The notes beneath the pieces were generated by a model that searched no databases, was not told the DNA's origin, and was given only the letters and a program-made list of their open reading frames with translations. Positions 7,062 to 13,726 of a DNA stretch of 13,726 nucleotides are shown in pieces. The DNA is from Planctomycetaceae bacterium (GTDB lineage: Bacteria; Planctomycetota; Planctomycetia; Planctomycetales; Planctomycetaceae), in the NCBI GenBank assembly GCA_020426425.1, contig JAGQQB010000046.1, positions 1-13,726 of the forward strand, read 5' to 3'. How positions within the stretch are numbered: position 1 is the first letter of the stretch; the number at the start of each line of letters is the position of its first letter. The translations under genes and the position numbers were made by a program.

Positions 7062-7147
7062 GCGCCCAGGGTTCTTGTGCCAAGCCCGTTGTGAGCGGGT
7101 CTCTCTCTCTCGTATCGGGTTCGACCGTCTCATCGAACATCGCGTCC

Positions 7148-10100
7148 TTAAGGCGTCGGCACGATCCAGTTCCCACTGGGAACGAACGAATTACCGATGT
7201 TCTCCAGCAGGCGAATTTCTGCATCGCCGATCGGGTCCAACTGCAACGTTTCGATTGGGAAAGAGTTGCTTCGCAGCGACAGGTCAACCGCGCCATCACC
7301 CCAGGTGGAAATGTAGCTCCGTAGCGTCTGATGTTGCTCCGCGTCTGTTGCGAGTTCAATCTGATTGCCGTCGAGCGCGGCCAGGAGCTGTCCGCGCGAT
7401 TGGATACGGACGGCATCGATTGCGTTTCTGGTCATCCAGTCTGGTGAACCGATTGCGGTGTAATCGATAGAGTTGTTCCGCAGTGTGACGTTCGATTGCG
7501 GTTGCGACGCGAGTCCTTCATGGCGGATGAACAAGCCGTCGCCGATCCAGTTGGCAATCGCATTGCCATCGACACGTACGTTTCGCGACGTAGTCATCGC
7601 TGCGAGCGATACTGAGATTGCTGGCCCGGCATAAGGTACGTCTCCAGATGGTTCAATCCTGTTGCCAATGATCTCAGCGGAGCCGTTCAAGAAGTCGTGC
7701 ACCAGAATCGCACCTTCGTTGCCGAACGACCAACCGTTCGACGAAGGGTGCAATTCGTTTTCACGAATCTGTAACGCACCAGAGCTACGGTACAGATTGA
7801 CCGGCTGCATGGCCTCAATGCTGTTGTTGTGCAGCCGAACATTTTCCGCTTCATACCCGCTGATGCCGTTGGTGGTGGGAGCGACGATTGCGGGCATGAA
7901 CTCGGAATACATCGCGTCGACGTTGGCGTTCATCATGTACACGGGCCAGATGCCGTAGGAACCATCGAGTTCGCGAATGTCGGTTGCGGCAATTTCGATA
8001 TCCGCCGTCTGCTGAAGTTGGATTCCAGTCAGGCCTCCACGAATGGTCAGCTGCTGAATGTTGATTTCCCCGCCTCCCGAGATGGAAATCGCGGTGTTGT
8101 TGCCATCCCGGATGTGGGTGTTCCGCACTTGGACCTGTTGACTGTCGACCAGTTCAATCGCGGTCCCTTGGGCATGTCGAATACTGATGTCATCGATGAC
8201 TGCTTGTTGAATCCCTTGTCCAGAGATGGCGGTCGAGCCGCCGATTAGGTCGAGTCCCCGGACTTCGGTGCGATCAGCAAGTTGGACTGTTGGGGGGGAA
8301 TCGACCAGGAACCACCAGTAAGGCGCGATCGCATCGGCTGCCAGCGGCGTGGGGCTGGCCACATAGAACAATTGCTGATGCTGCCCCGCATGCACCACGG
8401 TGGGACGTGAACCGGGAACGACGTAGTCCACCAGATGTCCGGACTGTTCGCCATGCAGTTGAATGCGACTGCCGCCTCCAACCAGCGTTTGCCCCGGCTG
8501 CAGCGAGAAGGAGTCGTAGCTGTCCAGATAGAAGACGCCATTCGAACCATCAAGGGCGATCAGGGTCTCGGCCCCAGCCTCCTGGAGTGCGAGCGCGACA
8601 TCATCGTCAGCTGACAGTTGAATCAGCCGATCGACGGCCGCCCCAGAGGCGGACATCGCCCGTTCGCTGTGCATCATCCGCTGGCTGGAGACAATGTCCA
8701 TGTCGCGGACCGGGACATCGAGCATGCGGCGGCGCAGCGGACCGAGGCGATCACGTGGCGCGAAGTTCAACGGCACACGGAACCGCAGATAGCCGAACGC
8801 CTGTTCATCGCGCACCTGATCCCAGGAGAACTCCGCTCCTCCTTCGAGTCGTGATTGAATGCCGAACAGATTGAAGTCGTACAACCGCAGTTCAAGCCGC
8901 GTTTTGGGACCGATCATTTCCCGGTAGCCGGGGCCGCCGGCATCGAAGAAGAAGCCGCCGACGAACCATCGCAGTTCAAGGTGATCATTCTCGCCCCAGT
9001 GACCGACGCGGTAACCGGTTTCGAAGTCGACGCCGCCGTACGCGCGTTCGCCAAAGTTGTTCACGACCACGGTTCCGCCGGAGAAGCCCGCCGTCGCGCC
9101 GCTGAACTTCTCGCCGTCTTCAGGGATGTAACCATTCACGCGGAAATCCCAATTGAGCGTGAGGACTTCAATCCCGACGGTCGCCTGGCCGAAATTGTTG
9201 TTGTTGCGTGAGTGCAGCAGGTCGTAGTAACCGTAGAAGCCAAAGATCCAACCGGCATCCATGAAGCGGCGAAAGCCGAGACCCCAGTTCCCTTCGGCGG
9301 CATCGTGATTGTCGATCTGGCCGCGCAAGTCGGCGAACAACAGGTTGTCGCCATCTTGCCAGAGCGGCAGGAAGAGCCGTCCATCACCAAGTGTGCGGTT
9401 GTTACCCGGCTTGATCTGAAAGTCCGCGAATGGCTCGAACCAGCCGCAGCCGTTGTTGGTGAACAGCGGATTGTAGCCCTGCGATCCGAACACGCCGCCA
9501 TCGCAGCGCTCTCCATCACACCAGATGCCTCCGCCAGCGCATGGAGCGGAATTGTCATCAGGCGGCAGGCAAAGGCTGGAAGAGTATGAGGGTGAGTACG
9601 TCCCCGGTGGCAGTCCGATCCAGGGTTCGTGCTCGTAGGGCGAGGGGAAACAGGGCTGGGCGTACATGTGCGTCGCATCGGGGACCGGTGCGAGTGGCTG
9701 GGGTACCGCTGCTGGGGCAGTTGCCGTCACGGGCGGTGGCGCCTGTTCGGGTGTCGGCGGGATGACCGGCGGCTGGGGAGGCGGCGATGCCGGCATTGGC
9801 GTGACCGCCGGAATGGCCGGGTTCATCGGCATGGGGACCGTTGATGTCGCCGGGGGCGGCATCGGACTCTGCATGGGCGTCATCGGAGCGGGCATTGGCC
9901 GCATGGGAACTGGCATCGGCGTGGTGACCGACTGCGGTTCTGGCGCTGGGGCTGGCATGGGACTGAGCCGTGGCGCCGGCATCGGACTGGGGGGCGGTGG
10001 CGGAACCACTTGCGCAGCTTCAATAACCACGCCGGGCACAAGTTGCTGATATGCGGCCGGTTCAATCGAACCGGGACCATAGGCAGACGAGCGGTCCTGT

Positions 10101-10330
10101 TCGATCAGCCGAGGCGCAGATGGAAATTGCTGTTGCCGAGGTTGCTCCGCCAGTGGAATGGGCCGGGGCAGCACCGTCCCCGTGGGATGCCAGTTGGGAT
10201 CCTGGGGCAGGCGAGAGGGCGTGCGGGGGAATTCAATCAACCTGGGCGGAGGAAGCTCCTCCACCGTCTGAGCGCAGGTGGACTGAATCAGGCCAGCCAG
10301 CACGAGGACAAGCGATGCAACCAATCGCAT
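7148..10330 (-). CDS. Large surface protein: signal peptide, Pro-rich linker, inverse-autotransporter-like beta-barrel, beta-helix passenger
   Basis: The protein has 1060 residues. Residues 1-20 are a signal peptide ending STCA-Q, with no lipobox. Residues 105-215 are Pro/Met/Ala-rich with PMPAP-type repeats. Residues 227-295 hold six cysteines. About 296-525 is an amphipathic strand-rich barrel with features of the inverse autotransporter (intimin/invasin) beta-domain: LGDGRLFLPLWQDGDNLLF, the GNWGLGFRRF strand, and FGFYGYYDLLHS. About 680-1050 is a right-handed parallel beta-helix with recurrent N-N-x-I and G-x-A-I-x-I turns (RDGNNTAISI, LHNNSIEA, RNNSIDYTA). N-terminal barrel followed by C-terminal passenger is the inverse-autotransporter order, so the helix is likely outside the cell. 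The start has AAGGAG 8 bases upstream. Adhesion or glycan binding is plausible, but no catalytic site was identified. Confidence 0.93.
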   Translation of the reverse strand: MRLVASLVLVLAGLIQSTCAQTVEELPPPRLIEFPRTPSRLPQDPNWHPTGTVLPRPIPLAEQPRQQQFPSAPRLIEQDRSSAYGPGSIEPAAYQQLVPGVVIEAAQVVPPPPPSPMPAPRLSPMPAPAPEPQSVTTPMPVPMRPMPAPMTPMQSPMPPPATSTVPMPMNPAIPAVTPMPASPPPQPPVIPPTPEQAPPPVTATAPAAVPQPLAPVPDATHMYAQPCFPSPYEHEPWIGLPPGTYSPSYSSSLCLPPDDNSAPCAGGGIWCDGERCDGGVFGSQGYNPLFTNNGCGWFEPFADFQIKPGNNRTLGDGRLFLPLWQDGDNLLFADLRGQIDNHDAAEGNWGLGFRRFMDAGWIFGFYGYYDLLHSRNNNNFGQATVGIEVLTLNWDFRVNGYIPEDGEKFSGATAGFSGGTVVVNNFGERAYGGVDFETGYRVGHWGENDHLELRWFVGGFFFDAGGPGYREMIGPKTRLELRLYDFNLFGIQSRLEGGAEFSWDQVRDEQAFGYLRFRVPLNFAPRDRLGPLRRRMLDVPVRDMDIVSSQRMMHSERAMSASGAAVDRLIQLSADDDVALALQEAGAETLIALDGSNGVFYLDSYDSFSLQPGQTLVGGGSRIQLHGEQSGHLVDYVVPGSRPTVVHAGQHQQLFYVASPTPLAADAIAPYWWFLVDSPPTVQLADRTEVRGLDLIGGSTAISGQGIQQAVIDDISIRHAQGTAIELVDSQQVQVRNTHIRDGNNTAISISGGGEINIQQLTIRGGLTGIQLQQTADIEIAATDIRELDGSYGIWPVYMMNANVDAMYSEFMPAIVAPTTNGISGYEAENVRLHNNSIEAMQPVNLYRSSGALQIRENELHPSSNGWSFGNEGAILVHDFLNGSAEIIGNRIEPSGDVPYAGPAISVSLAAMTTSRNVRVDGNAIANWIGDGLFIRHEGLASQPQSNVTLRNNSIDYTAIGSPDWMTRNAIDAVRIQSRGQLLAALDGNQIELATDAEQHQTLRSYISTWGDGAVDLSLRSNSFPIETLQLDPIGDAEIRLLENIGNSFVPSGNWIVPTP
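9686..10018 (-). repeat. Degenerate coding repeat for the Pro/Met-rich linker
   Basis: This part of the surface protein gene encodes residues 105-215, made of imperfect PMP, PAP and PMPAP units and Pro-runs. The DNA is a low-complexity series of GGCATGGG-like and GGCGG-like units on the plus strand. Such tracts vary in length by slippage, so copy number may differ between strains. Confidence 0.65.
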
Positions 10331-10468
10331 CTGAAGAACTCCTTTTCTTCGCCGCAGACAGAATTCCGCTCAAGAATCAGATCGATTCATCCGAGCAGCG
10401 CTGCTTGTAGCCGGAGAGAGTTCGTCAGAACAATTGAAACGAGGCGAGAACGGCGTCAATCACAGACG

Positions 10469-10489
10469 GATCGGCTGATCATGCCGATC
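10469..10489. repeat. Inverted repeat downstream of the glycosyltransferase
   Basis: GATCGGC at 10469-10475 pairs perfectly with 10483-10489 around a 7-base loop whose core is itself palindromic. It lies 24 bases past the glycosyltransferase stop, in the gap before the surface protein gene. No T-run follows on the minus strand, so it is not a clear terminator; it could be an operator or mRNA end structure. Confidence 0.4.
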
Positions 10490-10512
10490 TCAGCTGGCGG
10501 GAATTGCCGTTG

Positions 10513-12288
10513 TCATTTCACTTGTGGCGATTCCAGCGACGCCTGAATGACCTGACCAGCGGGACCTGGAGCAGCCATTACATTCGGCTGGCTCGCGAGC
10601 ACCACCAGTGGTTCTGGCTGCAGGAATCGATCGAGCGTATGGACCGTGTAGGTGTCGGCGGGAAGATGCTGCCGCAGTCGCTCGAACTGCTGTGGCGTCG
10701 TGATCATGCAGATGGGGACACCACTGCTCGAACGCTTCTCCCAGTGACGTAACGCAGATTCGATGGTGCCATGTTCCGGGATTGGGTGCCCCGCGTAAAA
10801 GACCCAACTCGGTTCAAGCACTGCGAACGTGCAGAGTTCCGAATCGGAGGCTTCAACGTTGGCGATGGCCATCAGGGCCGACAGTTCGCGGTGCTGATCA
10901 ATCCGGACTGCGGCCAGCGAAAAGACCGACAGAATGAAACAGACCGCCATCGCGCCGGTTACTTGAAGTCCGCGACTGATACGTCCTTGTTGGACGAACA
11001 TGAGCGCAGCGATACCAGCGACGACGAGCAGCAGCCCGATCAGCCCCAGGAGCTGTTCGCCGGGCACAAGTTGCTGACTGATGATCGGTACGACAATGAG
11101 CGTGGTCGCACCGACCACAATGAGCGATCCAAACGCCAGGCGTGGCCAGAGGCGGCTCAACTGAATCTCGCCAGTCCCCCAACGACCGAGGAACGCCCCC
11201 ACCAGCAGCGCGACACCGGGATAGCAAGGGGTGATGTAGTGCGGCAATTTCGTGCGGGCGATACTGAACAAGCCGACGTAGACCCCCAGCCAACAGTACG
11301 CGAACAGGTGGCCCTCCTGCATTGGCCCCGGCCGCCGTGTGGCTTGTCCGGCGTATCCCAGGGTCGGCATCCAGAAGATCGACCAGGGGAAAAACCCGAT
11401 GATCAGCATGATCGGATAGTACAGCACTCCCCCATCGTGTCCTTCCATGGCCGAGGTAGCGCGATGCAGGTTGTGTTCAACGAAGAAGCCGTGCGTCCAC
11501 GCTCCGCCCGTCCGTTGATGCACCCACAGGTACCACGGCAGGGCGACAAGGCTGGCCATGGTGATCGCGGTGATCGGCCGCATCAACCAGCAGGTACTCA
11601 GGAAGTGCCGCGGCTCGAATGCACGCACGATGTCCCACAACGGTCGCCACCAGCGGTCAGCACCGAGCGTAGATTCGGGCAGTCGGCGCAGCAGCAGCAG
11701 AAACATGCCAATGACGGCGGTCGGCAGCACCAGTCCAACCGGGCCTTTGGCGAGGACCGCGAGTCCCATCACCGCATACATCGCGGCGGCGACCGGCCAG
11801 CGCGGGAAGAGGCGACCTTGCGAGGGCAGCGTGCTCAGCGCGTAGATGGCGAGCGCCAACGTGGAGGTGAAGATGAGCACGCCATCGTGCGTGGCCGCGC
11901 GGGATTCGACGGTGAACATCACGGTTGTCGCCAGCGCGATCGCCCCCCAGAGTCCGGCTTGTCGTGAAAACAGTCGTGATCCCATCAGGTAGGTCAACAG
12001 CACCGTGCCAATGCCGCACAGGGCCGCTGGCAATCGCGCGGCGAATTCGTTCACCCCGAACACGCTGTAGCACAGCATCATCGCCCAGTAGGTGAGGACC
12101 GGCTTGTGGGCACGCAGTTCGGCATTGAAGACCGGCGTCACCCAGTCACCACGCTGCAACATCTCTGCTGCGCAGCCAGCATTGCGAGGCTCATCACGAT
12201 CCCACAATCGCGGCGCTCCGAGCTGGCAGAGAAACACAACACTGGCCACCATCCCGACCAGCAGAAGATCGCGTACCCGATCCGACAT
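10513..12288 (-). CDS. ArnT/PMT-like integral membrane glycosyltransferase (GT39/GT83 type)
   Basis: The protein has 591 residues and about ten or more membrane helices, followed by a C-terminal soluble domain from about 462. Family motifs are clear: WDRDEPR near residue 29 (the acidic first-loop catalytic site of ArnT/PMT enzymes), AHKPVLTYW near 60, LAKGPVG near 179, and TKLPHYITPCYP near 346. Enzymes of this class move a sugar from a polyprenyl-phosphate carrier to lipid A, protein or another acceptor on the outer face of the inner membrane. The acceptor here is unknown, and no aminoarabinose pathway genes are nearby. The start at 12288 is chosen because GAGGG lies six bases upstream and the first residues are typical; an in-frame ATG 50 codons earlier encodes an Arg-rich, non-membrane extension. 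It could share a transcript with the cassette upstream, though a weak promoter lies between. Confidence 0.94.
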   Translation of the reverse strand: MSDRVRDLLLVGMVASVVFLCQLGAPRLWDRDEPRNAGCAAEMLQRGDWVTPVFNAELRAHKPVLTYWAMMLCYSVFGVNEFAARLPAALCGIGTVLLTYLMGSRLFSRQAGLWGAIALATTVMFTVESRAATHDGVLIFTSTLALAIYALSTLPSQGRLFPRWPVAAAMYAVMGLAVLAKGPVGLVLPTAVIGMFLLLLRRLPESTLGADRWWRPLWDIVRAFEPRHFLSTCWLMRPITAITMASLVALPWYLWVHQRTGGAWTHGFFVEHNLHRATSAMEGHDGGVLYYPIMLIIGFFPWSIFWMPTLGYAGQATRRPGPMQEGHLFAYCWLGVYVGLFSIARTKLPHYITPCYPGVALLVGAFLGRWGTGEIQLSRLWPRLAFGSLIVVGATTLIVVPIISQQLVPGEQLLGLIGLLLVVAGIAALMFVQQGRISRGLQVTGAMAVCFILSVFSLAAVRIDQHRELSALMAIANVEASDSELCTFAVLEPSWVFYAGHPIPEHGTIESALRHWEKRSSSGVPICMITTPQQFERLRQHLPADTYTVHTLDRFLQPEPLVVLASQPNVMAAPGPAGQVIQASLESPQVK

Positions 12289-12294
12289 GGCATT

Positions 12295-12299
12295 CCCTC
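12295..12299 (-). promoter_or_regulatory. Ribosome binding site deciding the glycosyltransferase start
   Basis: GAGGG on the minus strand, six bases before the ATG at 12288. It supports this start over the in-frame ATG at 12438, whose extra 50 residues are basic and unlike the family. Confidence 0.75.
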
Positions 12300-12355
12300 G
12301 CGCGTGGTTTGCCGGAATTCCGCGCAGAGGCCGATCCCTGCGTCTGTAGTTTTTA

Positions 12356-12383
12356 GTTATCGCGATCTTCGGTCTATGCGCAA
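12356..12383 (-). promoter_or_regulatory. Weak putative promoter for the glycosyltransferase
   Basis: On the minus strand TTGCGC (12383-12378) and GATAAC (12361-12356) lie 16 bases apart, each matching about 4 of 6 consensus positions. The start would give a leader of about 60 bases. By-eye call only. Confidence 0.3.
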
Positions 12384-12417
12384 TACGCAATTCCGATACA
12401 CGCACCAAGGTCCGCGC

Positions 12418-12474
12418 AGGTTGCCTACATTCCGTCATGCAGCGGCAGATATTGCCGCTTTGAAGAGGTTGCCT
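12418..12474. repeat. Hairpin flanked by 9-base direct repeats
   Basis: The 9-base word AGGTTGCCT occurs at 12418-12426 and again at 12466-12474. Between them AGCGGCA (12441-12447) pairs perfectly with 12453-12459 around a 5-base loop. The structure lies just past the stop of the two-gene cassette. It could be a weak transcription end signal or a scar of an insertion; no T-run follows on the minus strand. Confidence 0.4.
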
Positions 12475-12477
12475 GGC

Positions 12478-12861
12478 TCAGGCGAGTTCGCCAATGATCT
12501 CGTTGATCAGAGTGTCGGATTTCATGGCCTGGCCGCGTGCCACCCGATATAGATCTGCAAGTGTGTCGGAAGGTGTTTGCAGAGTGTCTTTTCCGCTAAG
12601 CATATGCTCGGAACTGAATCGTTCTGCAACTCGGGCATTTGATGTGAGAATGGTCAGCTCGAAATACTCAACTGGCGAGTCGTCGTCACAGAGTTCGTCA
12701 GGAAAACCTACAATACGTCGAACCTCGACAATGCCGTGATTCAAACTTGCAACGAAAGTGTTTTCGTTCAGGCCGGGTTCCCACTCGATTCGACCGGCCC
12801 TCGTTGAGTCAAGTAGACGCTGTACGAGCATTCGAAACTGTTCGTTTTGTTCAGCTGTCAT
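12478..12861 (-). CDS. Small soluble protein of unknown function, second gene of a coupled pair
   Basis: The 127-residue protein is predicted cytoplasmic, with no signal or membrane segment. It has an N-terminal helix (NEQFRMLVQRLLDSTRAG), then a Trp-containing strand RIEWEPGL and a strand-rich middle (TFVASLN, GIVEVRRI, VEYFELTILTS). The C-terminal helical part reads LADLYRVARGQAM then TLINEIIGEL. I have seen this end pattern (LY-x-x-AR with a final helix) in uncharacterised small proteins, but I cannot name a family. Its ATG overlaps the stop of the upstream gene by 4 bases (ATGA), and GAGGA lies six bases before it, so the pair is almost surely co-translated. Base composition is AT-richer than neighbouring genes, suggesting acquisition. 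An antitoxin, immunity or regulatory role is speculation. Confidence 0.8.
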   Translation of the reverse strand: MTAEQNEQFRMLVQRLLDSTRAGRIEWEPGLNENTFVASLNHGIVEVRRIVGFPDELCDDDSPVEYFELTILTSNARVAERFSSEHMLSGKDTLQTPSDTLADLYRVARGQAMKSDTLINEIIGELA

Positions 12862-13289
12862 GACAAATCCTCGTCGTGGTTTCGTCGCAATGTGAATTCA
12901 ATTTGTCTGAGGACTTCTTCGATTTGTCGAAGTTGAGCCTTTGCATAATCGTCATTGTCTGATGGATGGCGCGTCTTGGCAATAGCCTTTGCGACCTGCT
13001 TCCGCTGCAGAGCATTCAGTGTGGAAGCTGACTCGATTTCGATTAGGCAGGAATGCACGCGTTGGCGGCGTTCATCAGGGAGCTTCTTTCCCCGAGACTT
13101 CAGGAGTTTTTGAATTCCTTCGGTGGCTTCACGAATGTTCAGAATCAGGTCGAACCGTTGCCTCTTCTCTCGATAAAGTTGAACCGCCGAATTGGCCGAC
13201 CGTGCAGTCCAGGTCGCGTAGACGGATAAGGCAAGAGATGGTAGTCCGATCAATTGATTGACCCACGTCAGTAAGGTTACCCAGTTCAT
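12858..13289 (-). CDS. Small membrane-anchored protein of unknown function, first gene of a coupled pair
   Basis: The protein has 143 residues from the ATG at 13289. One hydrophobic segment lies at the N-terminus (about residues 4-27, TLLTWVNQLIGLPSLALSVY). It is followed by a highly charged, helical cytoplasmic or periplasmic tail (EKRQRFDLILNIREATEGI, then several Lys/Arg-rich helices) ending in an acidic DEDLS. Length and form suggest a single-pass anchor with a coiled tail. I do not recognise the family and see no catalytic motif. GAGGG four bases upstream supports this start over an ATG at 13316, which has no such site. It lies 42 bases after the gltD stop on the same strand with no terminator between, so read-through from gltD is possible. 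AT-rich compared with gltD. Confidence 0.75.
   Translation of the reverse strand: MNWVTLLTWVNQLIGLPSLALSVYATWTARSANSAVQLYREKRQRFDLILNIREATEGIQKLLKSRGKKLPDERRQRVHSCLIEIESASTLNALQRKQVAKAIAKTRHPSDNDDYAKAQLRQIEEVLRQIEFTLRRNHDEDLS
12868..12872 (-). promoter_or_regulatory. Ribosome binding site inside the upstream gene
   Basis: GAGGA on the minus strand lies within the end of the 12858-13289 gene, six bases before the ATG of the 12478-12861 gene. It supports the start that creates the ATGA overlap. Confidence 0.75.
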
Positions 13290-13293
13290 TTTG

Positions 13294-13298
13294 CCCTC
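13294..13298 (-). promoter_or_regulatory. Ribosome binding site deciding the start of the membrane-anchored protein
   Basis: GAGGG on the minus strand lies four bases before the ATG at 13289. The in-frame ATG at 13316 has no comparable site upstream. Confidence 0.6.
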
Positions 13299-13331
13299 AC
13301 GCAACACCAGGATCATCTGAACGCAAGCACG

Positions 13332-13726
13332 CTACGGCAACTGCGAGACCCCCATCAGGTATCGGTCGCATTCCCGCGCGGCTTCGCGGCCTTCGTTGAT
13401 GGCCCAGACCACGAGGCTCTGGCCGCGGCGGCAGTCGCCACTGGCGAAGACGCCGGGGATGTTGGTGGCGTACTTGCCGTATTCCGCCTGGAAGTTCGAA
13501 CGCTGGTCGGTCGCGAGTCCGAGTTGTTCGGCGATGAGTTGCTCTGGACCACGGAAGCCGAGGGCGAGGAAGCAGAGGTCGGCTGGCCATTCCTTTTCGG
13601 TCCCTGGGATGGGCGTAAACGGAGCGCCGTTTTCCCCCTTCTTGGACCAGTCGAGATTGACCGTGCGGACCGCTTTCAGATTGCCGTTGGCATCACCGAT
13701 GAACTCGGTCGTCTGGATCGCGTACT
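13332..13726 (-). CDS. gltD: Glutamate synthase small subunit, C-terminal part, cut by window edge
   Basis: The frame enters from the right edge and gives 130 residues before a TAG at 13334-13332. The end carries the FAD/NADPH-binding signature of GltD and related oxidoreductases: NIPGVFASGDCRRGQSLVVW followed by AINEGREAARECDRYLMG. Upstream, the ALGFRGPE segment is the usual pre-signature region. GltD passes electrons from NADPH to the large subunit GltB, which makes two glutamates from glutamine and 2-oxoglutarate in the cytoplasm; a full GltD has about 480 residues, so roughly three quarters lies outside the window. GltB is not visible. The fragment is GC-rich (43 of 60 in 13381-13440 by hand count) and ends 42 bases before the AT-richer cassette. 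Standalone GltD-like oxidoreductases are the alternative. Confidence 0.95.
   Translation of the reverse strand, partial: YAIQTTEFIGDANGNLKAVRTVNLDWSKKGENGAPFTPIPGTEKEWPADLCFLALGFRGPEQLIAEQLGLATDQRSNFQAEYGKYATNIPGVFASGDCRRGQSLVVWAINEGREAARECDRYLMGVSQLP

Noticed and set aside
7081..7147. Terminator for the surface protein gene in the short hairpins past its stop
   Set aside because: The 4-6 bp stems found there on the minus strand have no T-run.
10454..10459. TTGACG as the -35 box of a promoter for the surface protein gene
   Set aside because: No acceptable -10 box lies at 16-18 bases, so the match alone was not called.
10771..11967. Long plus-strand frame of 398 codons opposite the glycosyltransferase
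   Set aside because: It is antisense to a gene with clear family motifs, its product is charged low-complexity sequence without a recognisable domain, and it reflects high-GC frame bias.
12289..12438. Longer start of the glycosyltransferase from the ATG at 12438
   Set aside because: The 50 added residues are Arg-rich and unlike the family, while the ATG at 12288 has a well-spaced GAGGG.

Overview
The window looks like chromosomal DNA from a Planctomycetota bacterium (inference). The core is fairly GC-rich. It carries a long secreted protein joining an inverse-autotransporter-type barrel to a beta-helix, a membrane-anchored protein with a Gfo/Idh-like N-terminus, and a small WXG100-like helical protein with a Trp-Arg-Asp turn. 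I associate such proteins with planctomycete genomes. No rRNA, tRNA, CRISPR array, insertion sequence or phage gene was seen.

Layout. 1-1169 (-) is the N-terminal part of a hydantoinase/oxoprolinase, cut by the window edge. 1270-2664 (-) is a two-helix membrane protein with a dinucleotide-binding-like N-terminus. 2808-3317 (-) is a small secreted YbjN-like protein with its own putative promoter and terminator. A 581-base divergent intergenic region follows, rich in stem-loops. It leads into the only plus-strand genes: an S41 PDZ protease (3899-5545), overlapping by ATGA a cytoplasmic beta-propeller protein (5542-6447). A convergent WXG100-like gene (6475-6747, -) has a near-consensus sigma70-type promoter. 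A 400-base gap holds an intrinsic terminator pointing in the plus direction, with no plus-strand gene just before it, so it may end a small RNA. Next come the barrel/beta-helix surface protein (7148-10330, -), an ArnT/PMT-like membrane glycosyltransferase (10513-12288, -), an AT-richer two-gene cassette of unknown function (12478-13289, -), and the C-terminal end of glutamate synthase small subunit GltD (13332-13726, -).

How the genes fit together. There is no single pathway. Several neighbours act at the envelope: the secreted protease, YbjN-like protein, surface protein and lipid-linked-sugar glycosyltransferase. Hydantoinase and GltD belong to amide/amino-acid nitrogen metabolism. The most interesting items are the orphan terminator with its putative RNA, the stem-loop cluster before the protease, the low-GC two-gene cassette beside gltD, and the layered architecture of the surface protein. 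Promoters and RNA structures were read by eye and not computed.
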